Below are positions 27,685-40,200 of a DNA stretch of 64,000 bases, in pieces (the first letter of the stretch is position 1; every line of letters starts with the position of its first letter). The notes under the pieces are model-generated. The model worked only from the letters and a program-made list of their open reading frames with translations. It did no database searches and was not told where the DNA came from. The stretch is from contig NZ_JACHGT010000011.1 of NCBI RefSeq assembly GCF_014202425.1, positions 150,414 through 214,413 on the forward strand, in the 5' to 3' direction. The DNA is from Phytomonospora endophytica. Its GTDB lineage: Bacteria; Actinomycetota; Actinomycetes; Mycobacteriales; Micromonosporaceae. A program made the position numbers and the translations under genes.

Positions 27685-30600
27685 ATGCCCGCCGAAGCGA
27701 AGGACGTCGCCTTCCACGTCCTCGGACCCGCCGCGATCCTCGTGGACGGTCGGCAGGTGGAACTCCAGGGCAAACGCAGCCGGGGCCTGCTCGCCGCGCT
27801 CCTCCTCCATGAGGGCCGCGTCGTGCCCTCCGCCGAACTCATCACGCTCATCTGGGACGGCGACGCGCCCAAGACCGCCGCCAACCAGCTCCAGATCGCC
27901 GTCCACCGGCTCCGCACGGCCCTGTCGGCCGCCGGACTCGACGGCCGTCTCGGCACCCGCGACGGCGGCTACGCCCTCGACCTGCCCGAAGACGCACGCG
28001 TCGACCTGCACGACTTCCGCGAACTGTCGGCGACCGCCGCCGCCCGCGCCGCCGCCGGGGACTGGGCCGCCGCCCGCGACACCGGCCGCGCGGCCCTCGC
28101 CCTGTGGAAGGGACCGGCCTGGGACGGTCTCGGCGCCGCAGGGCCACGCCGCGCCGCCGAAGCCGAACGCCTCACCGCCGTCGAGCTCACCCGCGCCGCC
28201 GAACTCGTCGGCGGCGACCGGGCCGCGCTCGCCGAGCTGCGCGCGCTGGTCGCCGAGCACCCCTACCACCAGCGCTTCTGGTACCTGCTGATCCTCGCGC
28301 TGGCCCTGCGAGGCCGCTCCGCCGAGGCCCTGGAGGCGCACCTCGCGGCCCGCGAGCTGCACCAGCGCGACCTCGGCACGGCCCTCGGGCCGGAGCTGGC
28401 GGCGCTGGAGCGCGCGATCCTGCGCGGGGAGCCGCACGCCGCCTTCGACGCCGTGCGCGCCTGGACCTTCGGCGCGGCCGCCCCGGCGTCGCCGGGCGGG
28501 CTGCCCGCCGACCTGCGCGACTTCACCGGCCGCGCCGCCGAAGGCGACCACATCGCCGCGATCCTGCGCGCCAACCCCCGGCATCGCGATCCGGCCGTCG
28601 TCGTCATCGCCGGGCTCGGCGGGATCGGCAAGACCACCTTCGCCGTGCGGCTCGCCCACCGCCACGCCGGGCTGTTCCCCGACGGGTGCCTGTTCGTGGA
28701 CCTGCGCGGCTTCGACGACGTCCCGAAGGACACCCACGCCGTCATGGGCGACCTCCTGCACGCCCTCGGCGTCACCGGGCAGGCCGTGCCCGCCGACCCC
28801 GACGCGCGCCTCGGTGTCTACCGCTCGGTCATGGCCGGGCGGCGGGTGCTGCTCGTCCTCGACAACGCCGCCAGCGAGGCCCAGGTGCGGCCGCTGCTGC
28901 CCGTCCACGCCGCCAGCGCCGCCCTTGTCACCAGCCGCCGCCTCCTCGCCGGGCTCGACGGCGCCTTCGTCGTCGAACTCGACGTGCTCAGCCCACCCGA
29001 GGCGATCGGCCTGCTCACCGGCATCCACCGCGGCGGCGGACGCATCGCCGCCCCCGCCGCCCTCGACCGCATCGCCGACCTGACCGGCCGCCACCCACTC
29101 GCGCTGCGGATCCTCGGCTCCCGGACCGCCCGCATGACCGGCGGCGACCTCGCCACCGTCCTCGCCCGCCTCGCCGACGAGGGCGCCCGCCTCGACGAAC
29201 TCAGCGCCGGCGCCGGCCAGGTCCGCCAGAGCATCGGATTCAGCTACGGCGACCTCGGCGAGGACGCCGCCCGCCTGCTGCGGCTGGCGGCGCTCCTGCC
29301 CACACCGAGATTCGGCGTCGAGGCCGCCGCCGGGCTCCTCGGCACCGACCTCCTCGACGCCGAAGCAGTGCTCGACGAACTCGCCGACGCGCAACTCCTG
29401 CGACCCGTCGACCACGGAACCCGCTACCTCATGCACGACCTCGTCCGCCTCTTCGCCCGCGAACGCGCCGACGACGAAGACGACCCCGCCGACATCCGCG
29501 CGGCCCTCGACCGCGCCTTCGGTTTACTCCTCGCCCTGGCCCACCACGCCGACGACGCCCTCGGCTACCGCTATTACCCGACCCCGCCGCCACCCGCGCG
29601 AACACCCCGGCCGCACCCCGAGAGCATCGCCGCCGTCCGCGCCGACCCGGTCGCCTGGTTCGAGGCCGAACGCGAACTCCTGTCGGCCGCCGTCGGCCTC
29701 GCCGCGCCCGCCACCGCCTGGCGACTGCTCACCACCATGGTCAACTTCCTGGACCTGCACGCCTACAGCCACGACGCGATCGTCCTGATCCGCACGGCGC
29801 TCGACCGGGCCGACGGCGACGAGGCGCGAGCCGCCCTGCACCTGGCCCTCGCCCGCACGGCCCGCTCACTCGGCAGAACCGACCGGGCCGTGCGTGCCGC
29901 GGGACTCGCCCGCCGCCTCTACCTGCGGCTCGGCGACGACATCCGCGCCGGGTCCGCCACCTGCCAGTTCGCCGAGAACCTCCGCGTCCTCGGCCGGCCC
30001 GCCGCGGCCTACACCGCCTACGAGCACGCCTTCGCGCTGCTCACCCCACACCTCGCCGACCGCACCGCCGTCGCCCAGACCGGCTGGTGCCACAAGGAAC
30101 TGGCCGTCCTGCGGCTCTATACGCGCGGCCCCGCCGAGGCCCTGGAGAGCTTCGCCGAAGGCCACCCCTTCATGGTCCGCGCGGGCGATCGCGGCGGCGA
30201 GGCGCGCACCCTCGGCGGTCAGGGCCTGATGAACCTGCGCCTCGGCGAACTCCGCGAAGGCATCGCCCAGACCGAGGCCGCCGCCGTGCTCCTCGCCGAA
30301 GCGGGCGACCGCGTCGAGGAGATCTTCGTGCGCGTCGAACTCGCCGAGGCGTACCAGCGCGACGGACGCCCCGACGAGGCCCTCGTGGCGATCGAGCGCG
30401 CCGTCGCCGACACCCGCGCCCTGCGCCTGAACGGGCGGATCACCACGGCGCTGTGCACCCAGGGCCGGATCCTGGCCGCGCACGGGCGCACGGAAACCGC
30501 GATAGGCCTGTTCGAGGAGGCACTGGGCCTGGTCGGCGAACACCAGCCGGTCTCCCGGGCGCTCGTCCTCGTCGAACTCGCCGAGGCGCACCTCGCGCGG

Positions 30601-30714
30601 GGCGCCCACGCGCTCGCGCGCGACTACGCCGAAGGCGCCGGAGCGGCCGAACGTATCGGCGTCGACGTCCCCGGGCTGCGCGCCCGCATCGACGCCGCTA
30701 GCGGTAGTTCGTGA
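27685..30714 (+). CDS. AfsR-like SARP regulator with NB-ARC and TPR domains
   Basis: This 1,009-aa protein has a winged-helix OmpR-type DNA-binding domain (1-95), a bacterial transcriptional activation domain (about 100-250), an NB-ARC ATPase (about 275-560; Walker [12 protein letters not shown] near 312, Walker [11 protein letters not shown]) and a C-terminal helical TPR region (about 640-1000). This is the layout of AfsR and related activators of secondary metabolism. It lies 0.5 kb from a PKS/NRPS-type gene, with yajQ between, so it could act on that gene. Its last 17 bases overlap yajQ tail to tail. Confidence 0.92.
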   Translation: MPAEAKDVAFHVLGPAAILVDGRQVELQGKRSRGLLAALLLHEGRVVPSAELITLIWDGDAPKTAANQLQIAVHRLRTALSAAGLDGRLGTRDGGYALDLPEDARVDLHDFRELSATAAARAAAGDWAAARDTGRAALALWKGPAWDGLGAAGPRRAAEAERLTAVELTRAAELVGGDRAALAELRALVAEHPYHQRFWYLLILALALRGRSAEALEAHLAARELHQRDLGTALGPELAALERAILRGEPHAAFDAVRAWTFGAAAPASPGGLPADLRDFTGRAAEGDHIAAILRANPRHRDPAVVVIAGLGGIGKTTFAVRLAHRHAGLFPDGCLFVDLRGFDDVPKDTHAVMGDLLHALGVTGQAVPADPDARLGVYRSVMAGRRVLLVLDNAASEAQVRPLLPVHAASAALVTSRRLLAGLDGAFVVELDVLSPPEAIGLLTGIHRGGGRIAAPAALDRIADLTGRHPLALRILGSRTARMTGGDLATVLARLADEGARLDELSAGAGQVRQSIGFSYGDLGEDAARLLRLAALLPTPRFGVEAAAGLLGTDLLDAEAVLDELADAQLLRPVDHGTRYLMHDLVRLFARERADDEDDPADIRAALDRAFGLLLALAHHADDALGYRYYPTPPPPARTPRPHPESIAAVRADPVAWFEAERELLSAAVGLAAPATAWRLLTTMVNFLDLHAYSHDAIVLIRTALDRADGDEARAALHLALARTARSLGRTDRAVRAAGLARRLYLRLGDDIRAGSATCQFAENLRVLGRPAAAYTAYEHAFALLTPHLADRTAVAQTGWCHKELAVLRLYTRGPAEALESFAEGHPFMVRAGDRGGEARTLGGQGLMNLRLGELREGIAQTEAAAVLLAEAGDRVEEIFVRVELAEAYQRDGRPDEALVAIERAVADTRALRLNGRITTALCTQGRILAAHGRTETAIGLFEEALGLVGEHQPVSRALVLVELAEAHLARGAHALARDYAEGAGAAERIGVDVPGLRARIDAASGSS

Positions 30715-31192
30715 ACTGCAGCGGCACCTCGACGTCGTCGGCGCCCTTCAGCAGCGCGATGACGGCCTGCAGGTCGTCGAGCTTCTTGCCCGTCACCCGG
30801 ATCTGGTCACCCTGGATCTGCGCCTGCACGCCCTTCGGGCCCTCGTCGCGGATCTTCTTGTTGATCTTCTTGGCGACGTCCTGGGCGATGCCCACGGTGA
30901 ACGTGCAGTCGATCTTGTAGGTCTTCCCCGACGCGCGCGGCTCACCGGCCTCCAGGGCCTTCAGCGAGATGTCGCGCTTGATCAGCTTCTCCTTGAACAC
31001 GTCGAGGGCCGCCTTCACGCGGTCGTCGGTGTCCGCGGTGAGGGTGGCCGCCTCTTCGCCGGTGCGCTCGACCGAGGCGTTGACACCCCGGAAGTCGAAG
31101 CGGGTGGACAGCTCCTTCGCGGTCTGGTTGATCGCGTTGTCCAGCTCCTGCATGTCGAGTTTGCTGACGATGTCGAAGGACGGATTGGCCAC
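30698..31192 (-). CDS. yajQ: YajQ family cyclic-di-GMP/nucleotide-binding protein
   Basis: This 164-aa protein matches YajQ (UPF0234) over its whole length: [19 protein letters not shown] at the start, [12 protein letters not shown], and [20 protein letters not shown] near the end. The GTG at 31192 follows AGGAG. Some members bind cyclic di-GMP. Usual family length. It starts 38 bases downstream of the end of the PKS/NRPS-type gene on the same strand, so it may be reached by its transcript. Confidence 0.93.
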   Translation of the reverse strand: MANPSFDIVSKLDMQELDNAINQTAKELSTRFDFRGVNASVERTGEEAATLTADTDDRVKAALDVFKEKLIKRDISLKALEAGEPRASGKTYKIDCTFTVGIAQDVAKKINKKIRDEGPKGVQAQIQGDQIRVTGKKLDDLQAVIALLKGADDVEVPLQFTNYR

Positions 31193-31229
31193 GGTGCTAA
31201 CTCCTGCGCTCGTAGGTTCACCGGTCAGG

Positions 31230-34200
31230 TTACAGGTCGGCGATCGGCGTATCCGGATCCGCGCACAACTGCTCCAGCACCGTCGCCCACGTGTCCAGCC
31301 AGCCCACGGCGGTCGCCTCGTCAAGCTCACCCGGCGAGTACTGCAACGCCAGCCGCCAGCCCCCGGCAGCCGGCACGCACATGAAGATCGTCCCCGGCAC
31401 CATGTGGACCGGCTCGGCCGTGAACGACGCCTCGACACCGTTGAAGTGCAGCGCCGACACCGTCGAACCCGGGAACAGGAACTGCACGACGTCCCCGACC
31501 GGCTCGCCGCCCTCCTTCTCCGCCAAGGCCTCCAGCAGACGCGGGAAGGTGACGTGATGCGCCGAACCGTCGGCGTGATCGTCACCCGTCCGCGCCACCA
31601 GACCGGCGAAGTCCAGATCCCCGGTGAGATCCAGCTCCAGCGCGCCCGACAGCGACAGGCTCGCCAGCACCGTCTCGTCGCCGGGCTCCTCCCGCAGCGT
31701 GCAATGCGTGCGCAGGAACAGGTTCTCCGTCCCCGCCAGCCGCGACAGGAACACCCCGAGCGCGGCCGCGTAGACCGCGAACGGCCCGGTGTCCTGGCGC
31801 TCGCCGAGTTCGGCGGCGGCGTCGACGACCGTCGCGGGGAGGATCAGTTCCTGCACCGCCCGCCGCCGGTCGCGCCGGCCGGGCCGGTCGTAGGGGAGGA
31901 CCAGGTCGAGCGGGACGCCGTCGAGCCGGTCGGTCCAGTAGGTGAGGCGGCGCGCGAGGTCGGGTTCGGCTTCGCCGAGCGCGTGCGTGATCGCCTGGGT
32001 GGCCGCCGGGAGGCGTGCCGGACGCTCTTCGACGGCCGCGTTGTACAGCTCGGCGAGTTCGGTGACGAACAGTGCGCGGGACCAGTCGTCGATGAGGACG
32101 TGGTGAAAGACCAGGATCAGCCGCCAGTCCTGTTCGGACAGTCTGATGAGGACACCTCGCCAGGCGTGTCCCTCGCCGAGGTCGAAGTCCTCGGCGCGGG
32201 CCTCTTCGGCGTGCGCGTCGGCGCGGGCGGGCCGCTGGTCCTCGGCGAGCGCGGTCAGGTCGAGCATCTTCAGGCGGGACTCGGGGATGGCGGTGTCGGT
32301 GAGAACCTCCTGGAGCCACTCGCCCTCGTGTTCGGTGAAGCGGCTGCGCAGCGAGTGGTGGCGCGTGTTCAGGGCGGTGAAGGCGTCTTTGAGGGCGGCC
32401 GGGTCGAGCGGTCCGGACAGGTCGACCTGGACGGGGATGTTGAGCGCCGTACCGAACTGCCGGAAGAAGCCGGTCATGCCCTTCTGGACGTTGTTGAGGG
32501 GACCCGCGAGGACGTCGTCCACAGGTTTATCCACAGGCTCGGGCTCTACGGCGGGTGGATTCGCGGGATCTTGTGGTGATTCCTCCCCTTCGATCCGAGG
32601 TGACTCAGCGTCCCCTGTGGACAACGCGGGGGCATGGGCCAGCAGGGCCGTGAAGTCGTGCGTCCCGCTCGCGTCGCGCGGCAGCTCGTCGAGGACCGTC
32701 CACGTCCTGGGCGCCACATAGGCCGGGAACAGCCGGTCGAGACCGGCGGGCGTCTCGGCGCCTGCTTCGAGCGCGAGGAAGGCCGCCAGGTAGGGCGCGC
32801 CGTCGGGCCCGCGAAGCGCCAGCACCGCCGCGTCGGCGATGCCCGGACGCGCCCGCAGCACACCCGCGACGGCCGCCGGGTCGACCTTGTGCCCGCCGAG
32901 CGGGACCTGGTCGGTGACGCGCCCGTAGTACTCAAGGACGCCGTCGTTGTTCCACCGCGCCAGATCGCCCGTGCGGTAGTAGCGCTGACCGGCGCCGTCG
33001 ACCGGGAAGTGCTGCGCGGTCAGGGAAGCGGCGTTCAGGTAACCCGAGGCGAGGCAGTCACCGGCGATGTAGAGCTCGCCGGGGACACCGACCGGCAGCG
33101 GCCGGCCCGCCCCGTCGAGGACGTAGAGGCGGGTGTTGTCGATGGGCGTTCCGATCGGCACACCGCCCGTCCCGCCGGGCGTGACCGGATGGCTGGTGAC
33201 CATCACGGTCGCCTCGGTCGGGCCGTAGGCGTTGACGACCTCGTAGGGCAGCTCGGCCGGGGGCCTGCGGTACAGGGGATCCCCGCCGACGATCAGCGCG
33301 CGCAGGGACTGCGGCTGCGCCTGCGCGGGCAGCGCGAGCATCGTCTCGCCCGGACCGGTCGGCAGCACCGCGATGGTCGTCTTGGCGAAGCCGAACCATT
33401 CGGCGAGGGTCGTGCCGTCGCGCGGGACGTCCTCGCCGCCCATGACGATCGAGGCGCCGGAGGTCAGGGCGGGCCAGATCTCCAGGACCGAGGCGTCGGT
33501 GCCCGGTCCGGCGACCGCGGCGACCCGGTCCTCGGCGCCGACCCGGAAGCGGCGCCGGAACCAGCCGCTCAGGTTGGTGAGGCTGCGATGCGCGACGACC
33601 ACGCCGGGTCCGCGCCGGCGCGGATCGTAGAGGACGTAGCAGGGGGAGTCGGGGGTGGTGACGCGCTCGGGGGTCGTGCTGGGGAAGGTGTCGAGCTCGG
33701 CGGGGCTCGGGTGGAGCCTGGCGGCGTCGGCGGGCAGCATGGTCGCGAGACCCTGCTCGACGACGGTGAGCCGGGCGCGGCTGTCGGCGAGGATCCGTGC
33801 GACGCCTTCGGGGCCGCTCGCCGGATCCAGTGGCAGGTAAGCGGCTCCGGCCTTGACGACGGCGACGAGTGTGACGACGAGCCGCAGGTCCTGCGGCATC
33901 AGCACACCGACCACATCGGACGGCCGGACGCCGAGCGAGCGCAGCTGATGCGCCAGCTGGTTGGCCAAGGCGTCCAATGTGGAGTACGACAGCGAGTCGC
34001 GGCCGCAGGCCGCGGCGACCGCCTGCGGCGTGCGGGCGGCGAACCCGGCGAACAGCTCGTCGACGGTCACGCCCACCGGATCGACCTGGGGGCCCCGATG
34101 CCAGTGATCGAGCGCGCCCATGTCGTCGTCGGAGAGATCGTCCAATTGGGACAGTCGCTGGGCGGGGTCCTCGGTCGCGGCGGTCAGGATGTCGCGCAGG

Positions 34201-37200
34201 TAGCGGCCGAAGCGACGCGCGCTCTGCGCGTCGAAGACCTCGGCGGCATGGCCGACGCGGCAGACGATCCCGTCGCCCTGGTCGACGAACTCCCACGCGA
34301 TCTCGACCGACGGCGCCGAGAAGCCCACGGCGATCTGGAAACTCGTGCTCTCGGGCGCCGACCCCGCGTGCCGCGCGAGATCCCGCAGACCCGCCGCGAC
34401 CCGGGCGAGAACCTCGCCGAAGGCGGGATCGCCGGACAGGTCGACACGCAACGGAAGCCCCCCGGGAACCCCGACGATGAGGTCGTCCTGCCCCGAGAAG
34501 CGCCGGACAGTCGCGACGACACCCGCGATGAGCGGGACGATGGCGTCGCGATTCGGGGTGTCGGTGGAGGACTGGGGCTGGGTCGCGTCGGCGCCGATCG
34601 CACGCAGGGCCGCGGCGAGCTTCGGGACGAGGAGCGTGTCCTCCGCCGCGCGCGTGCCGTGCTGCGCGGCCGTGCGCAACCGGTCGGCGGGCATCGCGAC
34701 GACCGGCAACGGCGGGGCGAGGACGCGTGCCCAGTAGGCCGGGTCGGGAGCGGCCGGGTCGGGAGCGGCCGCTCCGCCGGGCGCGGGGAGCGGGATGGGC
34801 GCGGTCGTGGGGTCGGCGTCGGGGTCGGGGGTGGGGTCGGGCTCCGGGCGGCGCTGCTGCGGGACGGGCGGGCGCGGAGGCTGGGGGGTGGTCTCGGCGC
34901 CGTGGTGGGGGCGGGCGGCCTCGGGTTGCGCGGGCGCCTCGACAGCGTGGTGCGACGGTGCCGGAGCGGTCTCGGGTCGCGCCGGAACCGGCGCCTCGGC
35001 GACCTGCTGAGGCCGCGCGGGGACCGCTTCGGGCTGCGCCGCAACGAGACGGGGCTGGTCGTGCCCGGGGTCGGCGGTGTCGGCCGACGGGTCGGCGTCG
35101 TACGCGGGACCGAACCCGCCGGAGGTCGGTTCGGGCGCGCGGCCGGGGGGACGCGTCGGCGAGTCGGGCCGCGAGCCGGGAGCGGACGGCTGCGGTTCGG
35201 CGGCCGCCGGTGGGGCGAACGCCGCGTGCTCGGCCGGGATCACGTGAGGGTGCCGCGCGGGGGTGGGGGGCGGGGGCTCGAAGGGGGCGGGTTCGGGTTG
35301 TGCGTTCACCGGGGTACGAGGTGGTTCGAAGCCGGCCGATGCCGGGCTGGGTGTCTCGACCGGTGGTGCGAACCCGGCGGGTTCCGGGCGGCGAGTCTCG
35401 ACCGGCGGCGTCGCCGGTGCGGTCTCGAACGACGCGGGCTCAGGCTGTGTGGTCCCGCCGGTGTGAGGTGGTGCGAACCCGGCGGGCTCCGGACGGTGTG
35501 TCTCGACCGGTGGTGTCACCGGTGCGGGCTCAGCCTGCGCGTCCACGACGGCGCGAGGCGCCTCGAACCCGGCGGGTTCCGGGCGGCGAGTCTCGACCGG
35601 CGGCGTCGCCGGTGCGGTCTCGAACGACGCGGGCTCGGGCTGCGTGGTCCCGCCGGTGTGAGGTGGTGCGAACCCGGCGGGTTCCGGGCGGCGAGCCTCC
35701 ACCGGCGGCGCGGCCTCGTCGCCGTCCGGGGCCTGATGCTGCTGGGGCCGGTCGGGCGTCGTCCGCTGCCCGTACGCGGACGGCAGTTCGGGACGTCGGG
35801 GCGTGGGTGCCTGCGCGGTGCTCGGCTCGGCCGGTTCGACGGCGGCGTCGACGTTCTGCGGCGCCACGGCGGCGGGAGCGTCGGTGGCGCGTTCGTGCTC
35901 GGCCTCCACCGGCTCGGCGGCGCCGAACTCCCGCCGTCGGGACGTGCTCGCCCGGCCGTCGCCGACACTCATCGGCCGCATCAGGCTCGGCGCCTCGGCG
36001 GGCGCCTCGAACACGGCGGCGGCGATGGCGCTTTCGGCCGCGGGATCCGCCGACGGCCGCTTGGGCAGCATGGCGGGTGCGGGTGCGGGTGCGGGTGCGG
36101 GTGCGGGTGCGGGTGCGGGGGTGGCGTGGTCGGTGGGGTGGGGGACGGCCCGGTCGGCCGAGTCGGCGACGGGGTGGGTGTCGTTGCGTCGCGGCCCGAA
36201 ATCGTTGCCGTGCACGGGAACCGAGGCCCACTCGGTCGCGGCGGGCCGGGCCGCGCGGGCGGAGGGGTCAGCCTGTGCGTCGGCCGGCCCGAAGTTCGCC
36301 GCGCGGCCGGTGGGACCGTCCTGTGCGTCGGCGATGGGGGACGCGGCGGACGCGTCGGAGCCCTCCGAGTTGTCCACAACCGGTGGGTTATCCACAGGCA
36401 GTGCGCGGGCGGCTGGCTCGGGAGCGCCTGAAAGGGTTGACTTGTTATCGGAGGGTGGTCCCCCTGGGAGGGCGGGTCGCGTCCAAGGGGAGCCGGTGTT
36501 CGCCGTGGTCACGTGGGCGGAATCGGCGTCCTCCGCCATGTCCGGGCGCGGACGGCCAACGCCCGGTCGCCGGCTGAAGACGGCGTTGCCCGGTGTCTCC
36601 GGGGCGAAGGGCTTGGCAGGCGCCTCCGAGGCGGCAGGACCGCCGGACGCGAACGGCCCACCGGAATCGACGGTCCCCGCGGATCCAGCAGCGGTGCCAG
36701 ACCCAGCGGCATCGCCGGGCCCCAAGGCGATGGGCCCGACCGGCCCGGCGGACCTGGACGGTCCGGCCGTGGGCGCGGCCTCCCCGGCGAGCGCGGTGCC
36801 TCGCCCACCCGGGCCCGCCGGTGCGACGGATCGCCTGGACTCGGCCGGAAGCTCCCCAACCCCACGCCGCCCCGATACCCACGAACCCTCAACGGCATCG
36901 GGCACGGACCCACGCGATTCCGCCCGGCCCGGCCGCTCGGCGACCTCATGCCGCGCGGGCGTCACCGACCCCGTGTCGTCGGCTTCCGGCGTGCGCTCGC
37001 TGCTCGCGGCCTCGATCGCGGGCCCGCCGCGGCGGGGCTCCAGTGCGGCCGCGTCCTCGTCGGCGCGGCGCCGGCGGCCGGTGCGGACCTCGCCGCCTTC
37101 GGGCGTGGCGACGCCGTGCGCGTCGACCACCTGACGGCCCGAGCGGCCCGCGCGGCCCGCGCCGTCCGCGCGGCCCGAGCCGTCCGTACGACCCGAACCA

Positions 37201-40200
37201 CCCACCGTCGAAGCGGAACCGGCCCCGCCTCCCACATACCCCGCCCGCACCTCGGCGAGCAGCCCGAGCCCGGCGCGCACCCGGTCGGCGTCCACGCCGA
37301 AGTCCACGATCGCCGCGATCTCGTCCACGCCGCTCGCCACGAGTTCGTCGACGAGGCCGCGCACCGACTCCACGCTTCCGATCAGCGCGCGCGTGTCGCA
37401 GAAGTGGTCGTACACCCGCTGGAACGCCCGCTCCGGCCCGCCTTCCGGCGGCGGATCGAGGCTCTCCATCAACTGGTCGAACAGCGACGGCGTCGAGCGC
37501 ATGTGCCGCGCCAGCGGCGCGTAGGCCTCCCGCCGGGCGGTGCCGAGCTCGGCGGCGATGTGGGTGTGCAGCAGCACGGTGACGTGCGGGTCGGGGCACT
37601 CGTCCCGGTAGACGGCAAGGTTGGCGCGCAGGGTGTCGAGGTCCTGCGCGATGAGGTTGGTGACGACGGGCAGGTTGAGGCGTGCGGCACGCGCGAAGTC
37701 CGCCTCGGTCGACGCCGACAGGTGCAGCGGCGCCTTCTCCTGCACCGGACTCGGATGCAGGTGAATGTCCACTTCGGACCCGTCGCCGACGCGGCGGCGC
37801 AGCGGGGCGCCCTGCCAGAAGGAGCGCAGTTCCTCGACACGGGAGTCGAGGGCGTCGTGCCGGGTCGGGTAGGTCTCGGGGGTGAAGTCGGCGGGTGGCC
37901 CGTCGGCGCCGAGGGTCAGCGCGACCCGGCCGCCCGACAGACTGTCCACCATGGACCACTCCTCGGCGAGCCGGACGGTGTCCTGCGCGGGGAGGACGAC
38001 GTCGGTCGCGTGCAGCCGCAGGGTCGTGGTGTCGGCGGCGAGGGCGGCGGCGAGCACGACGGTGCTCGGGAAGGGCCCGGCCTCGGGCGCGGACTGCCTT
38101 CCGGGCAGCCAGATCGCGGCGAAGTCGTTGGCGTCGGCGAACTCCGCGGCGGCGCGCAGGAAACCGTAACCGCGCGTCACGCCGTCGGCGTGGTGCCCCA
38201 GGAAGCACAACCCGAACTCGGGCACACTCGTCTTGCGGTGCGCTCCCGCGCGGCCCTGCGGGATCTGCACCGCCAGGTGCTCGGCGGCGCGGGCGGCCGA
38301 CGCGGCGGCCTCGGCGGCCAGGTGGATCGCCTCGGCGAGCGCGCGGTGACCGCCGCCGGAGCCCGTCAGGGCGGGGGATCCCGGTGCGGCGGCCGGGGAC
38401 AGCTCGCCGACGACGGCCTCGGCCGGCGGGGAGGTCGGGCCGATCACGGCGGCCTCCCGTGACGGCGAGGCGGGTCCCACCGGTGTGCCTGGCATGAAAC
38501 TGTCTCCTGTGGACGGTGCGATGGGGACGGTCGGGATGGGCGCGGGCGCCGCGGTTCCGGCCCAGTGCCGTTCGCGGCGGAACGGGTAGAGGGGCAGGTC
38601 GACGCGGCGGCCGTCGGTCTCGTTGACGAGCGCGGCCCAGTCGATGGCGACGCCGGCGCAGTGCAGTTCGCCGATGGCGCGGTGGAAGGGGTCGACCTCG
38701 GCGTCCTCGCGGCCGCTGGGGATCGTCGGCAGGCCGGGGATCGCGTTGCGGGCGAGGCGGGTGAGGGCCGGCTGCGGCCCGATTTCGAGGAGGATCGCGT
38801 CGGCGACCTCGCCGACGTGGTCGAGGACGCGGTCGAAGCGGACCGGGCTGAGCGCCTGTTCGACGACGTGGTCGGCGTCGGGCAGCCATCCGGCGGGATG
38901 GACCGTTCCGTCGAGGCCGCTGACGAAGGGCACGGTCGCGGGCCGCCATTCGACGGTCGCGGCGAGCGCGCGCAGGGACGCGCGGATGCCGTCGAGCTGG
39001 GCGGAGTGGTAGGCGCGCTGGACGGGGAGCCGTTGCCAGCGCAGGTCGAGGGCCTTCGCGAGGCGGCAGGCCTTGTCGACGACACCGGCGCTGCCGGCCA
39101 GGACGTGGTTCTCGGGTCCGTTGACGACGGCGAGCGTGATGCCGGGGCACGCCGCCATGACGGTGTCCACGGTGGCCTTGTCGGCGAGGATCGCGACCAT
39201 GCCGCCGGGTGGCGTCTCGCGTTCGACGAGTTCGGCGAAACCGGCGGTGAGGCGGATCCCGTCGGCGAGGGTCATCGCGCCGACGGCGTGGAGGGCGGCG
39301 AGTTCACCGGCGCCGTGGCCGAGGACGAGGGTGGGCCGCACGCTCAGGTGCCGCCACAGCACGGTCATCCCGGCCTGGGCGGCGAACTGCGCGGACAGCG
39401 CGATCGTGGGCGTCGTCTCGGTTTCGCCGAGCAGTGCCGGGGTGAGGGGGACGCCGGTGAGTTTCTGGTGCCGTGCGCTGGCCTCGTCGAGGATGTCGCT
39501 GAAGTGGGCGCAGCGGTCGTAGAGGGCTTTCGTGGCACGGGGACCGGGTTCGGCGAGTCCACTGTAGGCGAACAGGGGCCGCACGGAATCGCTCGCCTGG
39601 TAGGCGCTGTAGTGCTCCGACCTGGTGCCCGACAGGTATGCGTCGAGGGAGTCGGCGAGTTCGGCGGGATTGTCGCCGTAGGCGACGAGCCGGTGCCGGG
39701 AGCGGCGGCGGCCGAGCGCGGCGGTGGCGACGACGTCGGCGAGGCGCGGCACCGGACTCTGCCGGAGGCGGCTCGCGTAGGCGCCGGCGAGGTCGCGGAG
39801 GGCCTCGGGGTGTTCCGCCGAGATCGGCAGGAGACCGGGGACGTGCGGTGCCGTGGTGCCGAAAGCGGTGCCGTGGCGTAGATCCGGGGGCTGGGCGACG
39901 ATGACGTGCACGTCGGAGCCGCCGGGACCGACGGCGTTGACGCCGGCGACGCGCGGCCCGACGACGTCGGGCCAGTCGGCGGCCTCGGCCGGAATCCGGA
40001 ATGGACTGTCCGCAAGGGACAGTGCGGGATCAGGTGCGGTGTGGTTGGCCAGGGGTGGGATCACCCCGGAGCGGACCGCGCAGACCGCGCGCACGAACCC
40101 GGCGAGCCCGGCGGCGGCGTCGAGATGCCCGATGGCGGGTTTGGCGCTGCCGAGCGCGCAGAAGCCGCTCGCGTCGGTGTCCTCCCGCAGTGCCGCCGAC

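Noticed and set aside
32634..36431. 1,265-codon open frame on the plus strand opposite the megaprotein gene, and others at 36513-38462 and 38565-39881
   Set aside because: These are antisense shadows caused by GC-rich codon bias. They have Arg/Gly/Val-rich composition, no domains and no ribosome sites, while the minus-strand frame holds clear domains.
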